A DNA stretch of 64,000 bases from Barnesiella sp. WM24 (GTDB lineage: Bacteria > Bacteroidota > Bacteroidia > Bacteroidales > Muribaculaceae), in NCBI RefSeq assembly GCF_004570975.1, contig NZ_SPPC01000009.1, positions 1 through 64,000 of the forward strand, read 5' to 3'. Below the pieces are notes generated by a model. That model worked only from the letters and a program-made list of their open reading frames with translations, was not told the origin of the DNA and made no database searches. This document shows positions 26,620-37,104 of the stretch, piece by piece. Position numbers and translations under genes: made by a program. Each line of letters begins with the position of its first letter. Positions within the stretch are counted from its first letter, which is position 1.

Positions 26620-28788
26620 ATGAAACTGAAATATATTTTGATTATTGCGGCAATGTTTCCTCCGGTGATGTCTCACGCGGTGGAGGCAAAGGATCTGTCA
26701 CGATATGTATATCCCGACAATGCTATTTCCACTCCCGGAGTCATGACATATATGAGCGACGGCAAGACTTACCTTCAGCTTGCTGACGATGGCACACGCC
26801 TTGTCAAGTATGATATAAAGTCGGGGGAAGAGGTGGCGACTGTGATTGATGTCGCCTCTACGCGTGAGAGTCAGGTAAAATCAATCGATGGATATATCAT
26901 GAGTCCTGATGAGTCACATATATTGATATATCAGTCTAAGACACCCGTGTATCGCCGTTCATTCAAGGCGAAATATTATGTATATGAAATTCGCCATAAT
27001 GTGCTTTCTCCACTGAGTGTGGAGCATCCCGTGCAGCAGTCGCCTGTATGGTCGCCCGACGGCAGGATGATTGCGTTCATGGCTGACAATGACATCTATA
27101 TCAAAAAACTTGATTATAACACTGAAGTGGCTGTCACCAAGGATGGTGAGGTGAACAAGGTGATAAATGGAGTGCCCGACTGGGTATATGAGGAGGAGTT
27201 TGACACAACATGTTCGATGGCGTGGTCGCCCGACAATCTTACATTATGCTATCTGAAGTATAATGAGACCGATGTGCCTCTTTATTCTTTCCCTTTATAT
27301 CAAGGCACGTGTGAACCCAAAGACGAGTATGAGCTTTATCCGGGCAGCTACAGCTATAAATACCCTGTTGCCGGCGAGCCTAATTCAGTAGTCACCCTTC
27401 ACAGCTATGACGTTGACAATCGCAAGACAAAGGATATTGTTTTTAATGATTCCCGTATTGAGTATATCCCCCGCATAGCCTATGCCGGCTCGGCAGAGCG
27501 ACTTGTCGTCACAACCCTTAACCGTGGGCAGAATCGTGTTGAAATTTACACAGTCAATCCTAAGTCGACTGTAAGCAAGTCACTGTATGTTGATGAAAAC
27601 AATTCAGGCTGGATTGACCCTATGACATGGGAGTGCCTGAGCCTGTATGACGACTTTTTTGTCGTTATGTCGGAAAAGTCGGGCTACAATCACCTGTATC
27701 AATACAGCTATTCCGGAGCGCAGATGCGCCAGATTACTTCGGGCGATTTTGATGTTACCGATTACTATGGCTACGACCCTGCCGGCATGTGTCACTATTA
27801 TCAGTCCACTCAGTCAGGTCCTATTGACAGGGTTGTCACGCGTGTCGATGCCAAAGGTAAGGTGACAGTCATAGGTAATGAAAAAGGCACTACGTCATTG
27901 ATATGTGCGCCTGACCTGTCTTACTATACGATGGTATATAATAATGTGACGACGCCTTCTGTGTTTACCCTCTGCGCTTCTTCCGGTAAGCAGATTAGGG
28001 TGCTTGAGGATAATAAGGAATATCTGTCACGTTACGGAAATCTGCCTGTAAAAGAGTTTTTCACCATTAATTCCGACGGTTATACTCTTAACGGCTCTGT
28101 ATTGAAACCTGCCGATTTCAACCCGGCGCGCAAGTATCCGGTCATAATGTCGCAATATAGCGGCCCCGGTTCGCAGGAGGTGCTCAACCGCTGGCGCATG
28201 GATTGGGACTATTATTTTGTGACGCAGGGTTATATAGTTATGACAGTCGACGGTCGCGGCACCGGCGGCAGAGGAAAGGAATTCAAGGATATTGTATATC
28301 GTAATCTTGGACATTACGAGACAATTGACCAGATTGCGGCTGCCAAATATGCCCGTTCGTTGCCTTATGTATCCAAGGTCGGTATTTTTGGCTGGAGTTA
28401 CGGCGGATATGAATCGTTGCTTGCAGCGTCGCAATATGGTTATGACGCGGCTGTGGCTGTGGCTCCTGTCACTGACTGGCGTTATTACGACACAGTATAT
28501 GCCGAGCGTTATATGCTTACTCCCCGTGAGAATGAGGCCGGCTATCAGGAAAGCGCTCCGATATCGTATGTTGACCGTATAATGACACCGTTGCTTATAA
28601 TGCACGGCACGGCCGATGATAACGTGCATCTGATGAACACCATGCAGTATGTGTCGGCTCTTCAGTCACAGGGAAAGGTGTGTGACATGCTTTTGTTCCC
28701 TAATATGAATCATTCTATATACGGATGTGGCGCGCGCTCACTTGTATATCTGAATATGCTTAATTTCTTTAACCGTAATCTTAGATGA
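26620..28788 (+). CDS. Dipeptidyl-peptidase IV, S9B family
   Basis: A 722-residue exported serine peptidase that removes Xaa-Pro (or Xaa-Ala) dipeptides from peptide N-termini. It has a signal peptide (residues 1-18 or so), an eight-bladed beta-propeller (about 40-470) including the DPP IV Glu motif (VPDWVYEEEF), and a C-terminal alpha/beta hydrolase. The triad is visible as GWSYGGY (Ser), DDNVH (Asp) and NHSIYG (His). The frame is open upstream to 26521 inside the coiled-coil gene; ATG 26620 gives the signal peptide and is chosen. It follows the coiled-coil gene by 25 bases. It likely acts in the periplasm in peptide nutrition. Confidence 0.93.
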   Translation: MKLKYILIIAAMFPPVMSHAVEAKDLSRYVYPDNAISTPGVMTYMSDGKTYLQLADDGTRLVKYDIKSGEEVATVIDVASTRESQVKSIDGYIMSPDESHILIYQSKTPVYRRSFKAKYYVYEIRHNVLSPLSVEHPVQQSPVWSPDGRMIAFMADNDIYIKKLDYNTEVAVTKDGEVNKVINGVPDWVYEEEFDTTCSMAWSPDNLTLCYLKYNETDVPLYSFPLYQGTCEPKDEYELYPGSYSYKYPVAGEPNSVVTLHSYDVDNRKTKDIVFNDSRIEYIPRIAYAGSAERLVVTTLNRGQNRVEIYTVNPKSTVSKSLYVDENNSGWIDPMTWECLSLYDDFFVVMSEKSGYNHLYQYSYSGAQMRQITSGDFDVTDYYGYDPAGMCHYYQSTQSGPIDRVVTRVDAKGKVTVIGNEKGTTSLICAPDLSYYTMVYNNVTTPSVFTLCASSGKQIRVLEDNKEYLSRYGNLPVKEFFTINSDGYTLNGSVLKPADFNPARKYPVIMSQYSGPGSQEVLNRWRMDWDYYFVTQGYIVMTVDGRGTGGRGKEFKDIVYRNLGHYETIDQIAAAKYARSLPYVSKVGIFGWSYGGYESLLAASQYGYDAAVAVAPVTDWRYYDTVYAERYMLTPRENEAGYQESAPISYVDRIMTPLLIMHGTADDNVHLMNTMQYVSALQSQGKVCDMLLFPNMNHSIYGCGARSLVYLNMLNFFNRNLR

Positions 28789-28789
28789 A

Positions 28790-30106
28790 ATGAATAAATT
28801 GCGAAACCGTCTGACATTACGAAGTATCGACAGCCTGTGGATAAACTGGGCATTGTCTGTCGGGGCACTTGCTATGACAGTGTTACTCGGTATATTTGTC
28901 ACAAAACTGTGGCTTCCTGCTTTTGCTCTTGGCTTTGCTTTTTTATTGCTTAGGCGCATTGCCGTTATGCGGGATTCCGACCCTCAGATATGTAACATAT
29001 TGCCTTATGTCATAGTGCGCATCCTTTTTGTTACTGCGGCAATAATGGTGGCTATTAATCTGTATTACATGAAGTTTATCGACCCGCAGGAGTATTTGCT
29101 GGGGCGAGCCAATAAAAACATACCGTATATAACGATTCTTGTAGTGGCTCCGGTGACGGCGATGATTTCTTTATGGGGCTACACGATGCGTCGCCGTTTA
29201 TTCTTCTGCCATAGATGTGCAGTAGAGCAGGGTACGCCGCAGGAACGCGGATTTATAGGGAAAGTGTTTGATGTGGAGACCCACTATCAGCTGCGTGTGC
29301 TTATATTCATGTCGATTATTGTGACGGCATATACATGGATTTATTATCTGACCACATATAATAATGTGAACATGAATCCGTCGGATAAATATTATTATAT
29401 AGGTATACCAGTTACTCTGTATCTGCTCTCGCTTGGTTATCTTGCAGTTCGCTATTTCCGCATATACATGTTTTACCGGGAGAATGTGGTCGGTGACGCT
29501 TCTTCTTCCGAGCTTACCACAATATTACGCTATATATTGATATGTGATGACTATGTGTTCTTAAAGCCGTCGGACGATGACCGTGATAAGCGTGTCGATA
29601 CGCCGGCGATGATGCATATCCCGTTTCGTGAGAGGATTACGCCATATGACGCGGCGGTCAATTTTTCGCTTGTGTCAGGAATTAAAGGAAATGTCAACAT
29701 AAAGTTTCTGTATGAAAATTCCAATAACCGTGCCGACAGCAATATCTTTCATTATATATGTGTGCTTCCGTCGCGCAGCGAGGTGGAAAATTCACGTTTG
29801 ACAGGCGAGTGGTTTACCCAGCATCAGCTTGAGCGGATGCATGCCGACGGCAAGCTGTCGGGGCTTCTGATGAGTGAGGTGCATAGGGTGTACACTGTGA
29901 TGATGGCAAAAAAGACTTATGACCGTTTCGGCAACAGGCTCTATGATATAAAGCATTATAAGCCTACATTCAGGTTGCGTGAGCTTGAGGTCATGGAAGA
30001 TGATTTCAATGATCCGGGATGGCTGCTGGTCGCAAAGGATAATGAGGATCGTCCTCTTTTCAAGTTCCGCAGGTTCTGGCGGAAACACGTGAGAGGCTAT
30101 GAATAG
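28790..30106 (+). CDS. Six-helix membrane protein with soluble C-terminal half, unrecognised
   Basis: A 438-residue protein. The first half has about six hydrophobic helices (roughly residues 20-38, 42-56, 70-92, 108-128, 160-182, 195-215). A cytosolic loop after helix 4 carries a C-x-x-C (FCHRC). The second half, about 220 residues, is soluble, with mixed alpha/beta composition and a basic end (RRFWRKHVRGYE). I do not recognise the family with confidence; similar uncharacterised proteins are common in Bacteroidales. It starts one base after the DPP IV stop and overlaps miaA by eight bases, so it is firmly within the operon. Confidence 0.75.
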   Translation: MNKLRNRLTLRSIDSLWINWALSVGALAMTVLLGIFVTKLWLPAFALGFAFLLLRRIAVMRDSDPQICNILPYVIVRILFVTAAIMVAINLYYMKFIDPQEYLLGRANKNIPYITILVVAPVTAMISLWGYTMRRRLFFCHRCAVEQGTPQERGFIGKVFDVETHYQLRVLIFMSIIVTAYTWIYYLTTYNNVNMNPSDKYYYIGIPVTLYLLSLGYLAVRYFRIYMFYRENVVGDASSSELTTILRYILICDDYVFLKPSDDDRDKRVDTPAMMHIPFRERITPYDAAVNFSLVSGIKGNVNIKFLYENSNNRADSNIFHYICVLPSRSEVENSRLTGEWFTQHQLERMHADGKLSGLLMSEVHRVYTVMMAKKTYDRFGNRLYDIKHYKPTFRLRELEVMEDDFNDPGWLLVAKDNEDRPLFKFRRFWRKHVRGYE

Positions 30107-31007
30107 CAGGCTGCTTGTCATAACCGGACCCACCGCTTCCGGTAAAACATCGCGTGCGGTGGATGTCGCCACAGCCTTTGGCGGTGAAATCATAAGTGCC
30201 GATTCCCGTCAGGTTTATCGTGGCATGGATATCGGCACCGGTAAGGACCTTGCCGAATATGGTGATGTCCCGTATCATCTTATCGACATCTGTCCTGCCG
30301 GTTATAAATATAATCTGTACGAGTATCTGCGTGATTTTGCCTCGGCTTATGAATCGGTTTTGAGCAGAGGGCGACTCCCGGTATTATGTGGCGGTACCGG
30401 ACTGTATGTCGAGTCGGTAATAAGCGGGCTGAGATTGCCGGAAGTGCCTGAAAACAGGGCTTTGCGCGAGTCTTTGGCAGGCAAGTCGCTTGAAGAGCTT
30501 ACTTCGATACTTGCCTCGATGAAGTCGCTTCATAATGTCACCGATGTGGACAGCTGCAAGCGCGCCATCAGGGCTATAGAGATACAGCGTTATTACCTTG
30601 ATAATCCTGAAAAGGCAGTGACGACAGTCCCCAGGCCTATGGAAAATGTGACCCTTGTCGGTGTAGATATTGACCGGGAAAGCCGACGCAAGCGCATAAC
30701 CGACCGCCTGAAGGCGCGTCTTGACGAGGGTATGGTAGATGAGGTGAGGTCGTTGCTCGATTCCGGTGTTGCGGCTGAAGATTTGATTTATTACGGTCTT
30801 GAGTATAAATATGTCACCTCCTATCTTATCGGTGACATGACTTACGACGGGATGGTGTCGGCTCTTGAAATCGCCATACATCAGTTTGCCAAGCGTCAGA
30901 TGACCTGGTTTCGCGGCATGCAGCGCCGCGGATATAAAGTAAACTGGATTCCGTGGGATGTGAGCAGGGAGGAATTTGTCGGGCGAGTCGGTAAGCTTTT
31001 GCAGTGA
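30099..31007 (+). CDS. miaA: tRNA dimethylallyltransferase
   Basis: Transfers the dimethylallyl group to A37 of tRNAs reading UNN codons, the first step towards ms2i6A. The P-loop GPTASGKT lies at residues 9-16, followed by DSRQVYRGMDIGTGK and the substrate-binding GGTGLYVES. The C-terminal FAKRQMTWFRG is also diagnostic. At 302 residues the length is standard. It overlaps the preceding membrane-protein gene by eight bases, which implies translational coupling. Confidence 0.97.
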   Translation: MNSRLLVITGPTASGKTSRAVDVATAFGGEIISADSRQVYRGMDIGTGKDLAEYGDVPYHLIDICPAGYKYNLYEYLRDFASAYESVLSRGRLPVLCGGTGLYVESVISGLRLPEVPENRALRESLAGKSLEELTSILASMKSLHNVTDVDSCKRAIRAIEIQRYYLDNPEKAVTTVPRPMENVTLVGVDIDRESRRKRITDRLKARLDEGMVDEVRSLLDSGVAAEDLIYYGLEYKYVTSYLIGDMTYDGMVSALEIAIHQFAKRQMTWFRGMQRRGYKVNWIPWDVSREEFVGRVGKLLQ

Positions 31008-31031
31008 TATTGTTTAATTAAGTCAGATAAG

Positions 31032-32006
31032 ATGAAAATTGCTCTCTTCTCTATTTTCTTTGTCAGCGCATGTTTCCTTAATGCGCAGCAGCGTCATTAT
31101 TATCTTGGTGAAGACTTGCCCGCTGACTCTGTTTTTGTCATTGACACAGCCTCTGCCGCCGTCGCTTTGGAAGCCCGTTGTGCCATGCCTAATGCAAAGG
31201 AAGGACGGGGCGAAGGACGCTCATGGTGGGGAGTGGCATGGGATTACAGATCGCCTGATGACTATGATTATATAATCATGCGTCCGTTCAATTCTGATTT
31301 TGGCTCTCTTGACGACCGGCGTCTTATGGCTGTTGAATATGGCACAATGGCTCAGGAAAAGCGCACGGTGAGGGCTGTGGAGACTGTCGCCTCGGGTGTA
31401 AATATGACAAAAGGCTTCAATACGTTGCTGCTGGAGTGGGATAGGGGCACGTTGAACGTGTATGCCGGCTCGAAAGGGCTGGATATGGTCATGACTGTTA
31501 AGACACCGTTGCCTTCATCAGGTAGATGCAAGCTTATATCTGACAGCCGGATTGATGTCAGTTCGGTAGTCGTCGAGGGTAGTGAGGATATGACGCGTAG
31601 TCTTCTCGCCGGCTACGATATGGCAGATGTCATGCAGCGTCTTGCTGTGTCAACCGATCCTGTTGAGGGTGTGTGGAGTTATCTCGACAGAGAGACCGAT
31701 GACTCAAGGGCGCGCCTTGGCGGTAACTATTCCGTAATAATATTGGCGGCGGATGGCGGGTATGAGATTCTGTATCTTGACGGGGCGAGAGTAAACGGAA
31801 CGATGTGGCAGCCGTTGATGATTAAGGGCGTGCTGAAGGCGACTCCGTTTGAGCGTCATTATAATCTTGTGTGGTATGACAGCATGATGACACGTATGGA
31901 TGAAGAAAATCATGCCACTCTTTCTGAAGAGGGTGTTTTTTCGTTAGAATTTCCGCTATACCGCAGTCGTATACGTCTTTTCCGCCAGTCCGGGGCTATT
32001 CGTTGA
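31032..32006 (+). CDS. Exported protein of unknown function
   Basis: A 324-residue protein with a clear signal peptide (IALFSIFFVSACFLNAQ); a cysteine in it is followed by FLNA rather than a good lipobox. The rest is beta-rich, without membrane segments. The segment around residues 65-150 (WWGVAWDYRS, IIMRPFNSDFG, FNTLLLEWDRGTLNVYAG) has the feel of a jelly-roll or concanavalin-like fold, but I cannot assign a family. It lies 24 bases after miaA. Its 3' end overlaps the convergent lipoprotein gene by 11 bases. Confidence 0.68.
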   Translation: MKIALFSIFFVSACFLNAQQRHYYLGEDLPADSVFVIDTASAAVALEARCAMPNAKEGRGEGRSWWGVAWDYRSPDDYDYIIMRPFNSDFGSLDDRRLMAVEYGTMAQEKRTVRAVETVASGVNMTKGFNTLLLEWDRGTLNVYAGSKGLDMVMTVKTPLPSSGRCKLISDSRIDVSSVVVEGSEDMTRSLLAGYDMADVMQRLAVSTDPVEGVWSYLDRETDDSRARLGGNYSVIILAADGGYEILYLDGARVNGTMWQPLMIKGVLKATPFERHYNLVWYDSMMTRMDEENHATLSEEGVFSLEFPLYRSRIRLFRQSGAIR

Positions 32007-32430
32007 CATCGCCTGTCTGGCTTATTTCACCTGTCTCCTTTATATACAAGATTTTGTAGTCAAGCATGTCAAGAGTAACTTCTCTCGGATTGTTGGTCGC
32101 TGCGTACACCTCGTCGGTCAGTTCAAGCTCCATGAGATACTGTACAAGTTTCGGTTCCAGGGCATCCTGCACGAAAATCTCCGGTAACACCACTCCGTTG
32201 CCGTTGACTTCAAGCCATGTGTAAGTGGAGTCAAATTTCAGGGTAGCCCCGTTTTTGATTTTTACGTAATATATGCCGTCATGTTCGTTATATTCGCTGA
32301 TTCCCGACATAGGATAATATGTTGAGATAAAGGTCGAGATGGGTTCGGGAAGGTCGTCCCACAGGCTGCTGCTGCAGGCAATCAGCAAAAACAGCCCGAT
32401 AATACAGGTTAACTCTTTCTTGTACAGCAT
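31996..32430 (-). CDS. PepSY-like (BLIP-like) lipoprotein
   Basis: A 144-residue protein. The N-terminus (CIIGLFLLIACSSS) is a lipoprotein signal, with Cys19 as the likely lipidated residue. The body looks like the putative beta-lactamase-inhibitor-like PepSY-like family common in Bacteroidales: a PxxxxxFxxxYYP start (PEPISTFISTYYP), a two-strand segment (GIYYVKIKNGATLKFD) and TWLEV. Function of the family is unknown; members are periplasmic or outer-membrane. It converges with the exported protein gene. Confidence 0.75.
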   Translation of the reverse strand: MLYKKELTCIIGLFLLIACSSSLWDDLPEPISTFISTYYPMSGISEYNEHDGIYYVKIKNGATLKFDSTYTWLEVNGNGVVLPEIFVQDALEPKLVQYLMELELTDEVYAATNNPREVTLDMLDYKILYIKETGEISQTGDVNE

Positions 32431-32585
32431 GACATTAAATTTAGATATTATACGACTTTATAACAATAATGTAGACTGTTAAGTTCTTGTGAAATCGCGT
32501 TAAAAACTGTGACTAAGATTGGGCGGTTTAGCCATAAATGATGCAATATCCGATAATTGATTATCTATAAAATTGAAATAATGAC

Positions 32586-32614
32586 TTTTAATTGAAAAAA
32601 AAATGCTATCTTTG
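32586..32614 (+). promoter_or_regulatory. Promoter of glgA-glgP
   Basis: TATCTTTG (32607-32614) matches TAnnTTTG. The -33 side is weaker: TTTT at 32586-32589 with a 17-base spacer. The start site would be near 32621, about 23 bases before the glgA ATG. Confidence 0.55.
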
Positions 32615-32643
32615 CGCCCGTAAAATAAAAAATATTTACAATT

Positions 32644-34296
32644 ATGGATAAAGCGCCTGTAAATGTAGATTTGCTTTTCGAGACAAGTTGGGAAGTATGT
32701 AACAAAATAGGTGGTATATACACAGTTTTATCGACAAAAGCTAAGACGCTCCAGAAGTTATACAAAGATAAAGTCATTTTTATCGGGCCCGATGTTTGGT
32801 CCGACGATAATACTTCGCCTTATTTTATTCCGTCAAACACACTCCTGAAAGGATGGAAGGCAAAAGCCAATCTTCCGGAGGGTGTTTCTGTCCGTGTCGG
32901 TCGCTGGGATATACCCGGTCGTCCGATTGTCGTGCTTGTAAAGTTTGACGGCATGTATGCTGTAAAAGATGAGTTTTATGGCAGAATGTGGGATTTATAT
33001 AAGGTTGACTCTCTTCATGCCTATGGCGATTATGACGAAGGCTGTGCTTTCGCTCATGCCGCCGGTGTTGTTATTGAGAGTATTTGTGATTACCACGGAG
33101 TGCGCGGTAAAAATATAGTGGCTCATTTTGATGAGTGGACCACCGGTATGGGACTTCTTTACGTAAAGGACCGTTTGCCGAGTGTGGCTACTATTTTCAC
33201 TACACATGCTACTTGCATCGGCAGAAGCATATGTGGCAACGGAAAGCCGCTATATGACTATCTTCGCGGTTATAACGGCGATCAGATGGCGAGAGAGCTC
33301 AATATGGAGTCTAAACATTCGCTTGAAAAGACTGCGGCTCATAACGCCGACTGCTTCACTACGGTGAGTGATATAACGGCTATGGAATGTGAGCAGCTTC
33401 TTGAACGTCGTCCGTTAGTCACGCCTAATGGCTTTGAACAGAATTTCGTGCCCGCAAAGGGTAAATTTATAGAAGCGAGGGAAGAGGCTCGTGGAGTGCT
33501 TCTTAATGCCGCTTCATCTCTCCTTGGATATAAGCTGCCCGATGATACGTTTATCGTAGCGACCTCGGGAAGATGTGAATACCGGAATAAAGGTATCGAC
33601 CTTTATCTTGATTCAATCGAGCGTCTGCGCGAAATGAAATTGGACCGCACCGTGCTCGCTTATGTCATGGTGCCTGCTTGGGTGAAGGAGCCGCGTGCCG
33701 ACCTTAAAAAGGCTCTAGGCGCGAAGCGTAAGTCAGCGCTTCAGAACCCTGTATTGACCCATTATCTGAATAATCCTGATGAAGACCCGATAAATTGCCG
33801 TATTCATGAAATCGGTTTTACTAACTGCAAGGCTGATAAGGTGAAGGTGATTTATGTGCCCTGCTATCTTAACGGCAGTGACGGCATCTTCAACAAGACA
33901 TATTATGATTTGCTTATAGGAATGGACGCCACGGTGTTCCCCTCCTATTATGAACCGTGGGGCTATACTCCCCTTGAGAGCATTGCCTTCGGTGTGCCCA
34001 CGATTACGACAACTCTTTCCGGTTTCGGACAATGGATGCTTGCCACTGAGGATAATACCTTCAGCGAGTCGGGTGTCAATGTGATTGCACGCGGTGACTT
34101 CAATTACAACGAAGTCGCTGACCGCATTGCAAAGTCACTTGAGTATCTTGTCGATGTCGATCCTGCCGGTATGGCGCTGATACGTTCCCGCGCCATGCAC
34201 ATGGCATCGCTTGCCGCATGGAGCTATTTTATTGAATACTATGTGGAGGCATTTGCGATAGCTCTTAATGCCGCCGATGCACGTATTAAGCAATAA
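32644..34296 (+). CDS. glgA: Glycogen synthase, GT3 (eukaryote-type) family
   Basis: Extends alpha-1,4-glucan chains from a sugar nucleotide to make storage glycogen. The N-terminus (LLFETSWEVCNKIGGIYTVLSTKA) is that of GT3 synthases, the fungal/animal type, rather than the GT5 GlgA of E. coli. The C-terminal GT-B donor site shows PSYYEPWGYTPLES with its conserved Glu. At 550 residues it is shorter than eukaryotic enzymes and lacks their regulatory tail. GT3 synthases are usual in Bacteroidota. It is followed 36 bases later by the phosphorylase gene, so synthesis and breakdown enzymes share a transcript. Confidence 0.93.
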   Translation: MDKAPVNVDLLFETSWEVCNKIGGIYTVLSTKAKTLQKLYKDKVIFIGPDVWSDDNTSPYFIPSNTLLKGWKAKANLPEGVSVRVGRWDIPGRPIVVLVKFDGMYAVKDEFYGRMWDLYKVDSLHAYGDYDEGCAFAHAAGVVIESICDYHGVRGKNIVAHFDEWTTGMGLLYVKDRLPSVATIFTTHATCIGRSICGNGKPLYDYLRGYNGDQMARELNMESKHSLEKTAAHNADCFTTVSDITAMECEQLLERRPLVTPNGFEQNFVPAKGKFIEAREEARGVLLNAASSLLGYKLPDDTFIVATSGRCEYRNKGIDLYLDSIERLREMKLDRTVLAYVMVPAWVKEPRADLKKALGAKRKSALQNPVLTHYLNNPDEDPINCRIHEIGFTNCKADKVKVIYVPCYLNGSDGIFNKTYYDLLIGMDATVFPSYYEPWGYTPLESIAFGVPTITTTLSGFGQWMLATEDNTFSESGVNVIARGDFNYNEVADRIAKSLEYLVDVDPAGMALIRSRAMHMASLAAWSYFIEYYVEAFAIALNAADARIKQ

Positions 34297-34332
34297 TGAA
34301 TTAAGAAAGACTAATTATTTTTATTTTAACGT

Positions 34333-36891
34333 ATGAAATTACAAGTGAGCAACACTAATGCACCCGTATGGCGTGACATTATGGTAAAATCTGATTTGCC
34401 TTCTAAGCTCAAACCCCTCGAAGTAATGTCCCGTAACCTTTGGTGGGTATGGAACAGCGAGGGTAAATCTCTATTCCGCGACCTCAACCCCGACCTTTGG
34501 CGTTCGGTGGGCGAGAACCCTGTGATGCTTCTCCAGCGCCTTGACTTTGACCGTCTGCAGGAGATCATCAATGACAAAGACCTTATGGCGCGTATTGACG
34601 CTGTCTATGCCGACTTCAAAGCCTACATGAAGGAGCCCATGCGTAAGGATATTCCTTCTGTATCTTATTTCTCTATGGAATATGGTCTTTGTAATGCTCT
34701 TAAGATTTACTCCGGTGGTCTCGGCGTGCTTGCCGGTGACTATATCAAGGAAGCTTCAGACAGCCGCGTTGACATGACCGCTGTCGGTTTCCTCTATAGA
34801 TACGGATATTTTACTCAGACTCTTTCTGTTGATGGTCAGCAGATAGCCAATTATGAGCCTCAGAATTTCAATGAGCTTCCCATCGACCAGGTTGTTGATG
34901 AGAGTGGTCATCCCGTGATTCTTGAAGTTCCGTTCCCCGGCAGAGTCGTTTATTCTCACATATGGCGTGTCAATGTCGGACGTATGAAGCTGTATCTTAT
35001 GGATACCGACTTTGACATGAACAGCGAATTTGACCGTCAGATTACCCATCAGCTTTATGGCGGTGACTGGGAAAACCGCATCAAGCAGGAGTATCTGCTT
35101 GGTATCGGTGGTATTCTCATGCTGAAGAAACTCGGCATCAAGAGCGAACTTTACCACTGCAACGAAGGTCATGCCGCTCTTCTCAACCTGCAGCGTCTTG
35201 TTGACTACGTGCAGGATGACAAGCTTGACTTCAATGCCGCTCTTGAGGTAGTGCGTGCGTCAAGCCTCTATACCGTACACACTCCGGTTCCTGCCGGCCA
35301 TGACTACTTTGACGAAGGTCTCTTCGGTAAGTATATGGGTGAATTCCCCGCAAAGCTTGGTATTTCATGGAGCGACCTCATGAATATGGGCCGCGAGAAT
35401 CCCGATACCAACGAGCGCTTCTCAATGAGCGTGTTTGCGCTTAACACCTGCCAGGAGGCAAATGGTGTAAGCTGGCTCCACGGAGAAGTGTCGAAGAAGA
35501 TGTTTGCCGGTATCTGGAAGGGTTACAACTGGGAAGAGTCTCATGTCGGATATGTAACTAATGGTGTACACATGCCTACATGGGCTGCATCAGAGTGGAA
35601 AGAACTCTATGAGAAGACTTTCGGCAAGGAATTCTTCAACAGCCAGAGTGACACTAATTACTGGGCAAAGATATATGATGTTGCCGATGAGGACATCTGG
35701 AATCTGCGCATGACGATGAAAAACAAGTTCATCAACTTTGTGCGTCGTGACTTCCGTGAGAAGTGGCTCAAAAATCAGGGCGACCCCTCTCGCATCATGT
35801 CTATTGTCGACAAGATTAATCCTAACGCTCTTATAATCGGATTTGCACGCCGTTTCGCTACTTACAAGCGTGCCCACCTGTTGTTCTCTGACCTTGACCG
35901 TCTTTCTGCGATTGTCAACAATCCTCAGTTCCCGGTTCAGTTCATTTTCTCAGGTAAGGCTCACCCCGCTGATGGTGCAGGTCAGGGTCTGATCAAGCGC
36001 ATCATGGAGATTTCACGCATGCCTCAGTTCCTCGGTAAGATTATCTTCCTTGAGAATTATGACATGATTGTTGCGAAGCGTCTTGTGTCAGGTGTCGATA
36101 TCTGGTTGAATACGCCGACCCGTCCTCTTGAGGCATCAGGTACCTCAGGCGAAAAGGCCGAGATGAACGGTGTGCTTAACTTCTCTGTGCTTGACGGATG
36201 GTGGTATGAAGGCTATCGTTTCTGCGAAAAGGCAGGATGGGCGCTTACTGACAAGCGTACATTCACCGACCAGTCTCAGCAGGATCAGCTCGACGCCGCT
36301 ACAATCTATTCAATGCTTGAAAATGAGATCGTACCCTTGTACTTTGCCAAGAATTCCAAGGGCTACTCTCCCGAGTGGATTCAGTATATAAAGAATTCAA
36401 TCGCCAAGATTGCTCCTAACTTCACAATGAAGCGCATGATTGACGACTATATCGCACGCTTCTATGACAAGGAGGCTGCACGCACCAAGAAACTTGTAGC
36501 TCATGACTTTGCTCTTGCCAAGGAAATTGTGGCATGGAAAGAAAATGTAGCTTCCAAGTGGGATGGTGTAAAGGTTGATTCTATAATTGAATCAGTCGAC
36601 CAGAGCAACAGCAAGACCGGCGAGCCTTTCTCTACCGTGGTTAAGGTTAACACAAACGGTCTTGGCCGTGATGTTCATGTTGAACTCGTGGTCTACAAGG
36701 TTGTCAACGGAGAGGAGAAACTCGTGCGTACCGAGCAGTTCAAGGCTATCGGTCAGGATGGTGATAATGTCACCTACGAGCTCAAGTCCAAGATGCGTGA
36801 GTCAGGTGTGTTCCGTTATGCATTCCGTGCATATCCCTGGAATGACGCGCTTCCTCATCGTCAGGACTTCGCATACGTGCGTTGGCTCTAA
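34333..36891 (+). CDS. glgP: Alpha-glucan (glycogen) phosphorylase
   Basis: An 852-residue phosphorylase releasing glucose-1-phosphate from glycogen or maltodextrin. The N-terminus resembles the DUF3417 extension (about 1-110, [16 protein letters not shown]). The phosphorylase core follows, with [22 protein letters not shown] and the PLP lysine in [15 protein letters not shown]. This is the Thermotoga-like alpha-glucan phosphorylase type. The last 100 residues form a beta-rich domain beyond the core. It pairs with glgA, and glucose-1-phosphate then feeds phosphoglucomutase (58443-60194). It ends at a strong terminator. Confidence 0.95.
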   Translation: MKLQVSNTNAPVWRDIMVKSDLPSKLKPLEVMSRNLWWVWNSEGKSLFRDLNPDLWRSVGENPVMLLQRLDFDRLQEIINDKDLMARIDAVYADFKAYMKEPMRKDIPSVSYFSMEYGLCNALKIYSGGLGVLAGDYIKEASDSRVDMTAVGFLYRYGYFTQTLSVDGQQIANYEPQNFNELPIDQVVDESGHPVILEVPFPGRVVYSHIWRVNVGRMKLYLMDTDFDMNSEFDRQITHQLYGGDWENRIKQEYLLGIGGILMLKKLGIKSELYHCNEGHAALLNLQRLVDYVQDDKLDFNAALEVVRASSLYTVHTPVPAGHDYFDEGLFGKYMGEFPAKLGISWSDLMNMGRENPDTNERFSMSVFALNTCQEANGVSWLHGEVSKKMFAGIWKGYNWEESHVGYVTNGVHMPTWAASEWKELYEKTFGKEFFNSQSDTNYWAKIYDVADEDIWNLRMTMKNKFINFVRRDFREKWLKNQGDPSRIMSIVDKINPNALIIGFARRFATYKRAHLLFSDLDRLSAIVNNPQFPVQFIFSGKAHPADGAGQGLIKRIMEISRMPQFLGKIIFLENYDMIVAKRLVSGVDIWLNTPTRPLEASGTSGEKAEMNGVLNFSVLDGWWYEGYRFCEKAGWALTDKRTFTDQSQQDQLDAATIYSMLENEIVPLYFAKNSKGYSPEWIQYIKNSIAKIAPNFTMKRMIDDYIARFYDKEAARTKKLVAHDFALAKEIVAWKENVASKWDGVKVDSIIESVDQSNSKTGEPFSTVVKVNTNGLGRDVHVELVVYKVVNGEEKLVRTEQFKAIGQDGDNVTYELKSKMRESGVFRYAFRAYPWNDALPHRQDFAYVRWL

Positions 36892-36915
36892 TAGCTCCGG
36901 AGCTATAGATATAAT

Positions 36916-36952
36916 CAGCGGGAATCCTTTCGGGTTCCCGCTGTTGTTTTTT
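36916..36952 (+). terminator. Intrinsic terminator after glgP
   Basis: A 12-pair stem (CAGCGGGAATCC at 36916-36927 with 36932-36943, one G-U), a TTTC loop and a T-rich tail (36944-36952). It lies 24 bases past the glgP stop. Confidence 0.85.
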
Positions 36953-37047
36953 ATGATGTTGGCAACCCGTTGCCCATTGAATTCCCGTTGCCGCAATTTG
37001 TACGATAGGGTGGTGTATTTGGTATACTGCAGAGCTGTGACAACAAA

Positions 37048-37083
37048 AAAATAAAGGTCAAGCAATTGCTTGACCTTTATTTT
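37048..37083 (-). terminator. Intrinsic terminator after rplS
   Basis: A perfect palindrome of 17-18 base pairs (centre between 37065 and 37066, arms containing TAAAGGTCAAGC) lies 22 bases past the rplS stop. On the minus strand it is followed by a run of T (complement of 37045-37050). As the sequence is symmetrical it may also stop plus-strand readthrough from glgP. Confidence 0.8.
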
Positions 37084-37104
37084 AATCGGTTTGATTAGTC
37101 TTTA

